Below are positions 25,412 through 34,300 of a stretch of DNA of 64,000 nucleotides, one piece after another. The stretch is from Cellvibrio sp. UBA7671 (GTDB taxonomy: Bacteria > Pseudomonadota > Gammaproteobacteria > Pseudomonadales > Cellvibrionaceae). The position numbers and the translations under genes were made by a program. The stretch lies in assembly GCA_002483145.1 (NCBI GenBank), contig DLHJ01000016.1, forward strand, positions 248,001 through 312,000, in the 5' to 3' direction. The notes beneath the pieces were generated by a model. It was given only the letters and a program-made list of their open reading frames with translations. It had not been told where the DNA came from and did not search any database. Every line of letters starts with the position of its first letter. Position 1 is the first letter of the stretch.

Positions 25412-26869
25412 GTGAAGTTCGATCTGATTATTCGCAATGCACAGATTATTGATGGCACAGGTGAGCCTGTGTATAGCGCCGATCTTGCCATTTGTAATGG
25501 TGCAATTGCTGCAATAGGCGATTTGTCGGCGGCCGATGCCATGGCGGTGCGTGATGCACAAGGGTTGGTATTGGCTCCCGGTTTTATCGACGTGCATACC
25601 CACGACGATCTGCAGGTAATTCACGCACCGCAGATGTTGCCCAAAATTTCGCAGGGTATTACCACGGTAATTGTGGGCAATTGCGGAATCAGCGCAAGCC
25701 CGGTGACATTGACCGGTGATCTTCCTGATCCAATGAATTTGCTTGGTGCACCGGATGATTTTAGTTATGCCGATTTTGCCAGCTACAAAAATGCGGTTAA
25801 TCGTGCGCAGCCTGCGGTGAATGTTGCCGCATTAATTGGCCATACGGCGCTGCGCAATAATCATATGGATCGTTTGGATCGCGTGGCAACACCGGGTGAA
25901 ATTGAATTGATGCGCGGCCAATTGCGCGAATCGCTAAAAGAGGGGGCGTTGGGTTTATCGTCTGGATTGGCCTATGGTTCAGCCATCGCGAGTAGCACTG
26001 AAGAGGTGAAATTATTAGCGGAGGTACTCAATGAAACCGGTGCTGTTTATACCACGCATTTGCGTACCGAATTTGATGAAATTATTGCTGCGCTCGATGA
26101 GGCTTTTGAAATTGGTGAGCATGCCAAAGCTCCTATTATCGTGTCGCATTTAAAATGTGCGGGCGCAGGCAACTGGGGACGCAGTGGCGAAGTATTAAAA
26201 AAATTGGAAACTGTTGCAAAGACTCATCCAGTGGGTTGCGATTGTTATCCCTACAGTGCCAGTTCATCCACTCTGGATTTGCAACAAGTCACTAACGATT
26301 TCGATATCGTGATCACCTGGAGTGAGCCGCATCCGGAACAGGGTGGGAAAAAATTAGCGGAGATTGCAGCTGAATGGGATTTGAACTTGCTTGACACGGC
26401 AAAAAAATTGCAACCGGCAGGCGCTGTATATCACGGGATGAGCGAAGCGGATGTACAAAAAATTCTGGCGCATCCACTGACGATGGTGGGTTCCGATGGT
26501 TTACCTGTAGATCCGCTACCGCATCCACGTTTGTGGGGCGCATTTCCACGGGTGCTTGGCCATTACAGTCGCGATTTGAAGTTATTTAGTTTGCCCGAAG
26601 CGATCCGCAAAATGACACGTATGTCAGCGGATCGTTTTGGTTTGGATGATCGCGGCCGCATCGCAGTGGGTGCTGCCGCTGATTTGGTTTTGTTTGACCC
26701 GGTAAAAGTGAAAGACGCCGCCACATTTACCCAGCCGCAACAATTGGCGGAAGGCATTGAAGCCGTTTGGGTAAATGGTGTGTTGAGTTACGCACAAAAA
26801 ACAGTAACCGGGATACGCGCGGGAAAATTTTTAGCAAGACAACGAGATTTGCGGATTGGGTTTTATTGA
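25412..26869 (+). CDS. N-acyl-D-amino-acid deacylase (D-aminoacylase)
   Basis: A 485-residue amidohydrolase. Metal-site motif GFIDVHTHDD lies near residue 60, followed by GITTVIVGNCGIS, SSGLAYGS, VSHLKCAG and GSDGLP. These are characteristic of D-aminoacylases, which release D-amino acids from N-acetyl or N-formyl derivatives. Translation starts at GTG 25412, 6 nt after GGGAG. The product would be deaminated by the enzyme at 21807-23090. Confidence 0.92.
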   Translation: MKFDLIIRNAQIIDGTGEPVYSADLAICNGAIAAIGDLSAADAMAVRDAQGLVLAPGFIDVHTHDDLQVIHAPQMLPKISQGITTVIVGNCGISASPVTLTGDLPDPMNLLGAPDDFSYADFASYKNAVNRAQPAVNVAALIGHTALRNNHMDRLDRVATPGEIELMRGQLRESLKEGALGLSSGLAYGSAIASSTEEVKLLAEVLNETGAVYTTHLRTEFDEIIAALDEAFEIGEHAKAPIIVSHLKCAGAGNWGRSGEVLKKLETVAKTHPVGCDCYPYSASSSTLDLQQVTNDFDIVITWSEPHPEQGGKKLAEIAAEWDLNLLDTAKKLQPAGAVYHGMSEADVQKILAHPLTMVGSDGLPVDPLPHPRLWGAFPRVLGHYSRDLKLFSLPEAIRKMTRMSADRFGLDDRGRIAVGAAADLVLFDPVKVKDAATFTQPQQLAEGIEAVWVNGVLSYAQKTVTGIRAGKFLARQRDLRIGFY

Positions 26870-26906
26870 TAGTTTTTTATCAATTGAATCGTGCGATTTT
26901 CTAGCA

Positions 26907-27014
26907 GGATGAATTCCGGCATGTGTTCGGAGACCGTGCGCAGCATGGATGCTGTGCCCGAGCCTACATGGATGTATTTACGGCGCGTCTCCGAATGAAT
27001 GACGGAGTTCATCC
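26907..27014. repeat. 108 bp structured intergenic repeat with 28 bp terminal inverted arms
   Basis: Left arm 26907-26934 and right arm 26987-27014 are both 28 bp, and 23 of 28 positions match as an inverted repeat (shared blocks GGATGAA, TTCGGAGAC). Two small hairpins sit between them: CAGCAT-GG-ATGCTG (26941-26954) and TACAT-GG-ATGTA (26965-26976). It lies inside the D-aminoacylase-RidA gap and has no ORF. The shape is that of a non-autonomous intergenic repeat transcribed within an operon. No second full copy was seen in this window. Confidence 0.8.
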
Positions 27015-27044
27015 ATGGCACATACTAAATAGGTTAAGAAAAAA

Positions 27045-27434
27045 ATGTCAGAAATAAAGCGTTACGGCGTTGAAGGTGGAAAGGGTACTGGTGGACAGCA
27101 TTTGCCATTTGCGCGAGCAGCTGGTGCGGATGGTTGGTTGTTTGTGTCTGGCCAGGTGCCCATGGTTAGCGGTGAAATTATCGATGGCGGAATTGTTGCG
27201 CAATCGCATCAAACCATTAAAAACCTGCTCGCCATTTTAGCGGAAGCCGGATACGGCCCAGAAGATGTTGTGCGCTGCGGTGTGTGGCTCGATGACCCGC
27301 GCGATTTTATGTCGTTCAACCGTGTCTTTATGGAATATTTCGGCGCTAACCCACCAGCACGTGCTTGTGTTGTCTCCAGCATGGTGGTGGATTGCAAGGT
27401 AGAAGTAGATTGTGTGGCTTATAAAAAACCTTAA
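27045..27434 (+). CDS. ridA: RidA-family enamine/imine deaminase
   Basis: A 129-residue RidA/YjgF/UK114-family protein with LFVSGQVPM, GYGPEDVVRCGVWLDD and a conserved arginine in PPARACVVSSM. RidA proteins hydrolyse the reactive 2-aminoacrylate released by PLP serine/threonine dehydratases, which fits the D-amino-acid deaminase in the same operon. ATG 27045 has a weak ribosome site (AGG 14 nt upstream). It may be translated at a lower rate or from a message shaped by the repeat just before it. Confidence 0.92.
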   Translation: MSEIKRYGVEGGKGTGGQHLPFARAAGADGWLFVSGQVPMVSGEIIDGGIVAQSHQTIKNLLAILAEAGYGPEDVVRCGVWLDDPRDFMSFNRVFMEYFGANPPARACVVSSMVVDCKVEVDCVAYKKP

Positions 27435-27442
27435 AAAATTTT

Positions 27443-29866
27443 ATGACTAAATACCTATTGCTAGTAACCTGTTTGTTTTGTTCTGTTTGGGTAAATGCCC
27501 AAATGGAGCAATTGCTATTGATGCCCTATCCGCAAAAAGTAGAGCGTACGCAGGGGCAATTGGTATTAGGTGAAACAGTAGGTTTTGCAGTGGAAGGGAA
27601 AAAATCTGCTGCAACAACTGCGCTTGTGAAAATATTGGGAAAGCGAATTCAACAGCAAACCGGTCAATCTTTACGCTTGAAAAATACAAGTTACAGCAAC
27701 GCGCAACTATTAATTCGTGTAGAAGATGCACAACCTATTTCTAACTATATCGCTGACTGGGATGAATCCTATCAGCTCAATATCACCGCTGCGAAAATTG
27801 AACTAACCGCCAAACAATTGGTAGGTGCACAACGCGGACTGGAAACCCTGTTGCAATTAATCGGTACAGATCAAAAAATATCTTTACCTGTGGTCAGTAT
27901 AAGTGACCATCCCCGTTTTAAATGGCGGGGATTATTATTGGATACCTCCAGGCACTTCTTTTCTGTTGCCACTATTAAACGCCAGATAGATGCTATGGCC
28001 GCCGCAAAATACAACATCTTTCATTGGCATTTGACTGATGATCAAGGCTGGCGTCTTGAATCGAAAAAATATCCAAAACTGCATAAATTGGCATCCGATG
28101 GCGAATATTACACACGCAAACAAATTCGCGATGTAGTTGCCTATGCGCGGGCGCGCGGAATTCAGGTGCTACCGGAAATTGATATGCCTGGTCACGCCAG
28201 TGCAATTGCTGTGGCTTATCCGGAATTGATGTCGGCTCCCGGCCCTTATGCGATGGAGTATCGCTGGGGCGTACACAAGCCTACTTTAAATCCTGCCAAT
28301 GAAAAGGTGTATGAATTTGCCGATGCAATCATTGCTGAGGTAACAGAACTATTTCCGTTTGAGTATGTGCATATCGGTGGCGACGAAGTTGACCCTGAGC
28401 ATTGGAATACCAATCCAGATATTCAGTCGTTTATGAAAGCGCAAGGTCTAAAAGATCATCGCGCTCTGCAAGCCTATTTTAATCAGCGCTTGCAGAAAGT
28501 TTTGCAAAAATTTCAGCGAAAAATGATTGGTTGGGACGAAATCCAGCACAAAGATTTGCCTAAAGACATTGTTATTCACTCATGGCGCGGGCCAGACGGT
28601 GTAAGCGATGCGGTAAGCCATGGTTTTCAATCCATATTATCAACCGGTTATTACTTTGATCAGGCGCAAACAGGAGCTTATCACTATCGCAATGATCCTG
28701 TACCGCCCAAACCAGTAGTGATCGAAAACATTTCGAGTGACGATACAATTCATAGTTGGCGTTTTGAAATGCCACGCAAGCGTGGCAAACCCGTGACAGG
28801 TACATTTAGCTTTATCGGTGATGATAAAAATATCCGGCAAGCCTTTATTGATTTCACTGGAAAATCCCGTCGTGAAGTTTTGCTAAAACATTATGCGAAA
28901 GAAAATGCGGTATTTTCTTTGGATACCTGGATGGGTCCGGTTGAGTTCCGTGTGAATTTTAGTGCAAATAAAATTCACGGTAATGCGATTGTGGGAAACA
29001 CGCCTTACGCCATTAGTGGTGAAAAAATCAGCGCTAACTTTTCTTTACAGAATGAGAAAAAAACAACAGCTGTTTATGCACAAAAACAGTTACCCAAAAC
29101 TGAGTCAGTGGCACATTTAAGTGCAGAACAAGAGGCATTAATACTGGGTGGCGAGGCTGCACTTTGGACTGAGATTGCCGATGAACAGAGTATTGACCTG
29201 CGTTTATGGCCGCGTGCATTTATTGTTGCAGAAAGGCTCTGGTCGGCGCGGGATTTGCAAGATGAAAACAGTATGTATGTGCGCCTGAATTCGGTTGCAT
29301 CCTGGGCAGAGAAATCGATTGGGTTATTGCATCGTCAGCAACAACTTACTGCATTGAAAAAGTTGGCTGGTAAAAATGAAATAACACCAGTGAAATTATT
29401 TGCTGACATGTTGGAGCCTGCGCATTACTACCATCGTCAACATGAAAAATCGGCTTACGAAACCTATTCCAAAGCTGATCCGCTGAATCGATTAGTAGAC
29501 GCATTGCCTGCAGAGAATGAGTATCTGCGCCAGTTCAACCAACGTTTGGACAAGTGGTTGAAAAATCCGCAGGAAAATGCTGATTATTATGCGCTTCGTG
29601 CAGAGTTGGGGCAGTGGGCTGCTAATCGTGCGCAGCTGCAGCCGCTGTTGCAATTGCATCCTGAATGGACGTCTCTGGCGAACAAAGTTGATTTGGTGGC
29701 TCGCACTTGTCTGGACTTGCTTGATGCACGCGTAAAAACAACCGTGCTTATGCAAAGTGAGCGCAAAAAGGTGATGGAATTGATCCAGCAAGCACAAATG
29801 TTGGATCAGGAATTGGTGGTTGCAGTAGCCACTTCGTTGGAAAAAATCCTGAATTCGTTTACATAA
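27443..29866 (+). CDS. Beta-N-acetylhexosaminidase, GH20
   Basis: An 807-residue exported enzyme with signal peptide 1-19, a GH20 N-terminal domain (~25-155) and a catalytic barrel from ~156. Signatures are HWHLTDDQGWR, LPEIDMPGH and the catalytic Asp314-Glu315 pair in HIGGDEVD; the barrel resumes at ILGGEAALWTE. An insertion of ~120 residues (~430-560) splits the barrel between these motifs and looks like a beta-rich accessory domain. A helical C-terminal tail follows. It should release GlcNAc from chitooligosaccharides. It starts 8 bp after ridA, so it appears to be co-transcribed with D-amino-acid genes, which is unusual and may point to muropeptide or chitin-derived substrates. Confidence 0.92.
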   Translation: MTKYLLLVTCLFCSVWVNAQMEQLLLMPYPQKVERTQGQLVLGETVGFAVEGKKSAATTALVKILGKRIQQQTGQSLRLKNTSYSNAQLLIRVEDAQPISNYIADWDESYQLNITAAKIELTAKQLVGAQRGLETLLQLIGTDQKISLPVVSISDHPRFKWRGLLLDTSRHFFSVATIKRQIDAMAAAKYNIFHWHLTDDQGWRLESKKYPKLHKLASDGEYYTRKQIRDVVAYARARGIQVLPEIDMPGHASAIAVAYPELMSAPGPYAMEYRWGVHKPTLNPANEKVYEFADAIIAEVTELFPFEYVHIGGDEVDPEHWNTNPDIQSFMKAQGLKDHRALQAYFNQRLQKVLQKFQRKMIGWDEIQHKDLPKDIVIHSWRGPDGVSDAVSHGFQSILSTGYYFDQAQTGAYHYRNDPVPPKPVVIENISSDDTIHSWRFEMPRKRGKPVTGTFSFIGDDKNIRQAFIDFTGKSRREVLLKHYAKENAVFSLDTWMGPVEFRVNFSANKIHGNAIVGNTPYAISGEKISANFSLQNEKKTTAVYAQKQLPKTESVAHLSAEQEALILGGEAALWTEIADEQSIDLRLWPRAFIVAERLWSARDLQDENSMYVRLNSVASWAEKSIGLLHRQQQLTALKKLAGKNEITPVKLFADMLEPAHYYHRQHEKSAYETYSKADPLNRLVDALPAENEYLRQFNQRLDKWLKNPQENADYYALRAELGQWAANRAQLQPLLQLHPEWTSLANKVDLVARTCLDLLDARVKTTVLMQSERKKVMELIQQAQMLDQELVVAVATSLEKILNSFT

Positions 29867-29912
29867 TCCTGATCAATACATTGCGTTGGTCGGGAAAATT
29901 GTAAATGGGATT

Positions 29913-29924
29913 GACAACGTTGTC
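29913..29924. promoter_or_regulatory. 12 bp perfect palindrome, LacI-type operator shape
   Basis: GACAACGTTGTC, a perfect palindrome with central CG, 47 bp after the GH20 stop and 229 bp before the AraC gene. The shape fits LacI-family operators. No LacI gene is in the window, so the regulator is unknown. Confidence 0.4.
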
Positions 29925-29944
29925 CTGCTGGATGTAAGTTGGTG

Positions 29945-29970
29945 GAGCCAAAAGCTCGAACTTTTGGCTC
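29945..29970. promoter_or_regulatory. 10 bp inverted repeat upstream of the membrane AraC gene
   Basis: GAGCCAAAAG / CTTTTGGCTC with a CTCGAA loop. There is no T-run, so it is a poor terminator. The right half (CTCGAACTTTTGG) resembles the GTTCGACTTTTGG word at the 36.0 kb promoter, which may indicate an autoregulatory site. It could alternatively be a processing hairpin at the 3' end of the GH20 message. Confidence 0.4.
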
Positions 29971-30153
29971 AGGTGACGAACAATAAATTAAGGTGCGCAG
30001 ACGTAATAACTCCAGGATGTGGTGCTTAACGCGGGACTCATGAAAGCGATGACCAGGATGAGGGTTATCGGAGCAAGCGGCACGGGGATAGATTACAACT
30101 GCGTTAAATATAAATACGTTATCTATGATGACCTGCGCTATCGGTAGACTGAT

Positions 30154-31314
30154 ATGGTTGAAGTAGCACTGTTTAATATCAACGATATTTCGCTGTTATT
30201 CAGCGGGTTTCTTGCAATAGTTCTCGCGTGCCTGTTGTTTTTTACCCAACAGCAGGGGCGCATCAAACAAGTTTATTGGCAGTTATTGGCACTGTTTTTT
30301 TTCCTGGGCGCATTGCGTACTTTTGATACGCTGGTCTATTGGAATATTAATGTGCGCGATACCTTGTCATTGGTATCGGCTAATTTTTTCTTTCTGTTCG
30401 GATTTGCGTTTTTTCTGCAGGGACCTTTGTTGTTCTGGTTTACGCGCGCGGCAATTTTTCGCGATTTTGCATTAACCAAACGCGATGCTTTGCATTTGAT
30501 CCCAGCGGTTTGCTACCCGATCTATATTTATCAAATTTTTCACCAGCTACCAACCGAAAAAAAATTGCAGTATGTGCACGATTGGTCCCATGTAACTGGC
30601 GATCCCTACTTCGAAGGTTTGATCTGGGCGCAGCGCTTGGCCTTGTTTTTATACAGTTTGCTGTGCGCGTATCAACTGCATCAATACATTCACCATTTGC
30701 GTGCGCATCACTGCGTGCTGAACAAGGTGGATTTGCAATGGTTGAAATTATTAGTGATTGGCTTTTTCGCGATTAATTGCTGGACCTTGCTGACACTGGT
30801 TGATACTCGTTTCATCAATTTGTTAAGCGCAGAGTTTTTGGGAGAGTTTGAAAGTCACTTCTATCTCATTTATATGAGTGTGCTGGTGGTGTATTTGCTG
30901 AAAAACTCCAATGGTTTTTCTGATATCCAGATCGAGCACACCATCGCGCCTGAGCCGCTGCCGGAAGAACCGCAGCAACAGTTGGTGGAAAAACTGACGG
31001 ATTTTATGGAGCAGAATAAACCGTATCTAGAGCCGCACATTACGGTTGAGCGGTTGGCGATTAAATTAAATGTCTCGCCCAAGTTGCTGTCTTGCACCAT
31101 CAACAACCAAATGCACATGAATTTTTTTGAGTTGATTGGTACCTATCGCGTCGCGGAAGCCAAAAAGCGTTTGGCAGATTCTGAATTGCGCCAAAAGCCG
31201 ATCAGCGAAATTATGAAAAGTTGCGGTTTCAATAGTAAATCGGTCTTTAACCAGGCGTTTAAGAAAACCGTAGGTGTAACACCGAGCCATTACCGGCAGC
31301 AGCATTTGCATTAA
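30154..31314 (+). CDS. Membrane-embedded AraC-family regulator (7TM-HTH)
   Basis: A 386-residue protein. Residues ~1-250 contain about seven hydrophobic segments (first near 12-30, last near 230-250), and residues ~280-386 are an AraC-type double helix-turn-helix (ERLAIKLNVSPKLLSCTIN; PISEIMKSCGFNSKSVFNQAFKKTVGVTPSHYR). It should sense a signal in or across the inner membrane and activate transcription from there. It sits just upstream of a GH18-halogenase operon and inside the locus where five promoters carry 20-22 bp direct repeats, so it is the best candidate to bind them. The ribosome site is weak. Confidence 0.9.
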   Translation: MVEVALFNINDISLLFSGFLAIVLACLLFFTQQQGRIKQVYWQLLALFFFLGALRTFDTLVYWNINVRDTLSLVSANFFFLFGFAFFLQGPLLFWFTRAAIFRDFALTKRDALHLIPAVCYPIYIYQIFHQLPTEKKLQYVHDWSHVTGDPYFEGLIWAQRLALFLYSLLCAYQLHQYIHHLRAHHCVLNKVDLQWLKLLVIGFFAINCWTLLTLVDTRFINLLSAEFLGEFESHFYLIYMSVLVVYLLKNSNGFSDIQIEHTIAPEPLPEEPQQQLVEKLTDFMEQNKPYLEPHITVERLAIKLNVSPKLLSCTINNQMHMNFFELIGTYRVAEAKKRLADSELRQKPISEIMKSCGFNSKSVFNQAFKKTVGVTPSHYRQQHLH

Positions 31315-31451
31315 TGCAGCGGTGACAAGGTAATACTTTTGGTAGTTCAGGTTTTAGTTTGGGGTTGCCTGTAGCGCGGGTTTTGATGGGGCTGTTACTA
31401 ATTTCAGCTTCATTACAAATAGGTGTAATGAGTTAAGCGGTGGAGCTAACT

Positions 31452-32744
31452 GTGAAAGACATCATCAAACACTCAATTATTGTGATAGCGCGACGCATGG
31501 CGTTTGTGTCCAGCATTTTTATGTTCTGTATGTGCTCAATTAATTTGTGGGCCAGCAGTGTTGCAGCAGAAACCAAGGTGATTGGCTATATCGCCAGCTT
31601 TACCGATATGAAAGCGGCAATCGACAAAACCGATTTGAGCAAACTGACTCATATTAATTTGTCGTTCACCAACCCCAATGCGCAAGGCAAGTTGGTCGAT
31701 AACGGTGTTATGACCTGTATGCCTGGTAGGGCAGGCGGCAATGTCAGTGCTGCAGAAGTGCGCTATGTCATCAACAAAGCCCAAGCGGCGGGCGTGAAAG
31801 TGTTGGCATCGGTGGCCGGTGGTGTGATTCCCGCATGCTCAGGCAATTGGGAGACATTATTGCAACCCGCTAATCGCCAGGCATTGGTCGATAACCTGAT
31901 TGCCTTTATGGAAGAGTTTGGTTTGGATGGTATCGATGTGGATATCGAAGGTTGGCTACTCACCAATATCGATAACGCTGGTAATTACACGCCATTTATC
32001 CAAGCACTTTCTGCGCAATTGGTTGCACGGAATAAATTACTGACCTGTGCGACGGCATCCTATGTTGGCGGCATGATCCCTGTTTCATCCATTCCCTATT
32101 TTGATTTCGTCAACATCATGTCGTACGACGCGATCGGCCCAAGTTGGGGACCAGCGGGCGCACAACACTCCCCTTATTCGATGGCGGTTGATCATGTGAA
32201 TTTGTGGAAAAACCGCGGCCTCACCAAAGAGCAATTAGTCTTGGGCGTGCCTTTTTATGGTTACGGATTTGGTACTTATAAATCCGATTACACCTACGCC
32301 AGTATTCTCGCTGAATTTGGCGCAGACGCAGCGACTAAAGATTTAATTGGCAATGCCTGTGCCGGTTGCAATTACATCACCTACAACGGCGCGGCAACTA
32401 TTAAAGCCAAAACGCAACTCGGTCTGGAGCATGGCTCGGGCATTATGATTTGGGAATTGTCGCAAGATGCAGCGGGCGCTAATAGTTTATTAAAAGTGAT
32501 TGATGATGAAATCAATCAATCATCATCCAGCAGTTCATCATCTGTTACCGCAGTTGCAAGTTCAGTGGCCGTGTCTTCTGTTGCACCTATAGCTTCATCG
32601 GTTGTGGCTTCATCATCGCAGACAGCGAGTAACAACAAATCATCCGGTGGTGGTAGCACAGGTTTGTTGGAGATTGTGTTGCTGTCTTTGTTGGTGCTTT
32701 CCCTGCAAATATCTTCATTTGCGCACATTGGTAAGAAGGCCTAA
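31452..32744 (+). CDS. GH18 chitinase with Ser linker and GlyGly-CTERM-like anchor
   Basis: A 430-residue exported protein. The GTG at 31452, 6 nt after GGAG, is the preferred start; GTG 31440 overlaps the ribosome site. After the signal peptide (cleavage near SSVAA) comes a GH18 barrel (~41-345) with the DxxDxDxE motif as LDGIDVDIEG, catalytic Glu166. A serine-rich linker (~350-400) follows. The tail has SSGGGSTG, a hydrophobic helix and terminal basic residues (GKKA), the layout of GlyGly-CTERM rhombosortase signals. It lacks carbohydrate-binding modules, so it is probably a cell-surface chitooligosaccharide-releasing enzyme. Its stop overlaps the first halogenase gene start. Confidence 0.9.
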   Translation: MKDIIKHSIIVIARRMAFVSSIFMFCMCSINLWASSVAAETKVIGYIASFTDMKAAIDKTDLSKLTHINLSFTNPNAQGKLVDNGVMTCMPGRAGGNVSAAEVRYVINKAQAAGVKVLASVAGGVIPACSGNWETLLQPANRQALVDNLIAFMEEFGLDGIDVDIEGWLLTNIDNAGNYTPFIQALSAQLVARNKLLTCATASYVGGMIPVSSIPYFDFVNIMSYDAIGPSWGPAGAQHSPYSMAVDHVNLWKNRGLTKEQLVLGVPFYGYGFGTYKSDYTYASILAEFGADAATKDLIGNACAGCNYITYNGAATIKAKTQLGLEHGSGIMIWELSQDAAGANSLLKVIDDEINQSSSSSSSSVTAVASSVAVSSVAPIASSVVASSSQTASNNKSSGGGSTGLLEIVLLSLLVLSLQISSFAHIGKKA

Positions 32745-34300
32745 TGATGAACAGCTTGCGTAATCTGGTTATTGTGGGCGGCGGCACTTCCGGTTGGATG
32801 ACGGCGGCTGCGCTCGCAAAATTTTTGCATCCGCAACAATACCAGATCACGTTAGTAGAATCAGATGCGATAGGCACAGTGGGAGTTGGTGAGGCTACTG
32901 TGCCGCACATTCGTTATTTCAACGAAGTGCTAGGCATTGATGAAAATGAATTTATGAAAAAAACCAATGCCACTTACAAGTTGGGCATTGAGTTTTCCAA
33001 TTGGGGAAAGTTGGGCGATGCCTATATCCATCCCTTTGGTGTCTATGGGCAATCGCGCAATGACATCAGCTTTCATCATTACTGGTTAAAGTTGCAACAA
33101 CTGGGTGACGCGGGTTCGATCAGCGACTATTCCGTTGGTGTTGTCGCCGCAGCGGCAGAAAAATTTGCTTATCCAGCGTCTGATCCGCGTTCGCTGTTCT
33201 CCAAATACAGCTACGCCTTTCATATCGATGCATCACTCTATGCTGGCTTTTTGCGCGACTACAGTATTGCGCGCGGTGTTAAACGTATTGAGGGAAAAAT
33301 TGACCAGGTCAATCAACGCCCTGACAGTGAATCTATTCAATCGGTGCAGCTTGCCTCGGGTGAAATACTCGCAGGCGATTTGTTTATCGATTGCTCCGGT
33401 TTTCGCGGCCTGTTGATAAATGAAACCTTAAAAACCGGATTTGAAGATTGGAGCCACTGGCTCCCTTGCGATCGCGCCATCGCCGTGCCTTCCGCTAAAA
33501 CGCGCGAACCTCTGCCGTATACCAAAGCGATCGCGCGTGCAGCGGGTTGGCAGTGGCGGATTCCGCTGCAAAGCCGCACCGGTAATGGTCAGGTTTATTC
33601 GAGCAAATATATTAGCGACGACGAAGTTGCAAATAGTTTGTTAACTAATTTGGATGGTGAACCATTAGCCAACCTAAATTATTTGCGTTTTAAAACCGGC
33701 CGCCGCGTTAAATGCTGGAATAAAAATTGTGTTGCTATAGGCCTCTCCAGTGGCTTTTTAGAGCCTTTGGAATCCACCAGTATTTATTTAATCCAAGTGG
33801 CGATTATGAAATTGGTGGAATTTTTTCCTTATGCAGATATGGAGGCGGCTAATACTGATGAGTTCAACCGCGATATGGCTAACGAATATGAGCGCATCCG
33901 CGATTTTCTTATCCTCCATTATCATGCTACCGCGCGCGATGATTCGGCATTCTGGAATTATTGTCGCACGATGGAGATTCCGCAGAGCCTCGCTTACAAA
34001 ATGGATTTGTTTCGTGAACAGGGACATGTCGAGCGCTATAAACGCGGCATGTTTTTAGAGCCGAGTTGGGTGGCGGTTTATATGGGACAGGGAATTTTCC
34101 CTAAAACATATCATCCTCTCGTTAATGCTCAGGAGCCGGCACAATTGCAACAGCAATTGCATGCAATGCGCGACACCATTATTGCCGGTGTGCGCGCTAT
34201 GCCCGGTCATGCAGAGAGTATCAAACGCTATTGCCATGGCGACACTTCAGAAAAATCCTGGCCGCCTGCTGCCATGAGTTTGTATGGAGTATTTTCATAA
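32744..34300 (+). CDS. Tryptophan-halogenase-family flavoprotein 1
   Basis: A 518-residue FAD-dependent halogenase-like protein with dinucleotide fold VGGGTSGWM, flavin motif GVGEATVP, the lysine position of PrnA (Lys79 in ATYKLGIEF), the WxWxIP motif (WQWRIP) and GFLEPLEST. All catalytic landmarks of tryptophan halogenases are present, though the real substrate is unknown. In Xanthomonas and Caulobacter relatives these genes accompany TonB receptors for glycans. Its ATG overlaps the chitinase stop and its stop overlaps the next start (TAATG both times), so chitinase and both flavoproteins form one tightly coupled operon. The second Met codon (32747) is an equally possible start. Confidence 0.92.
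   Translation: MMNSLRNLVIVGGGTSGWMTAAALAKFLHPQQYQITLVESDAIGTVGVGEATVPHIRYFNEVLGIDENEFMKKTNATYKLGIEFSNWGKLGDAYIHPFGVYGQSRNDISFHHYWLKLQQLGDAGSISDYSVGVVAAAAEKFAYPASDPRSLFSKYSYAFHIDASLYAGFLRDYSIARGVKRIEGKIDQVNQRPDSESIQSVQLASGEILAGDLFIDCSGFRGLLINETLKTGFEDWSHWLPCDRAIAVPSAKTREPLPYTKAIARAAGWQWRIPLQSRTGNGQVYSSKYISDDEVANSLLTNLDGEPLANLNYLRFKTGRRVKCWNKNCVAIGLSSGFLEPLESTSIYLIQVAIMKLVEFFPYADMEAANTDEFNRDMANEYERIRDFLILHYHATARDDSAFWNYCRTMEIPQSLAYKMDLFREQGHVERYKRGMFLEPSWVAVYMGQGIFPKTYHPLVNAQEPAQLQQQLHAMRDTIIAGVRAMPGHAESIKRYCHGDTSEKSWPPAAMSLYGVFS

Noticed and set aside
30039-30146. 35-codon ORF upstream of the membrane AraC gene as a leader peptide
   Set aside because: It has no ribosome site and no amino-acid bias or terminator structure that would suggest attenuation.
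31322-31401. Regulon-type repeats upstream of the anchored GH18 chitinase
   Set aside because: GTTCAGGTTTT (31345) and GTAATACTTTT (31330) are only 15 bp apart and degenerate, and the TGTTACTAA element is at 48 bp. This is too weak to count as a sixth promoter.
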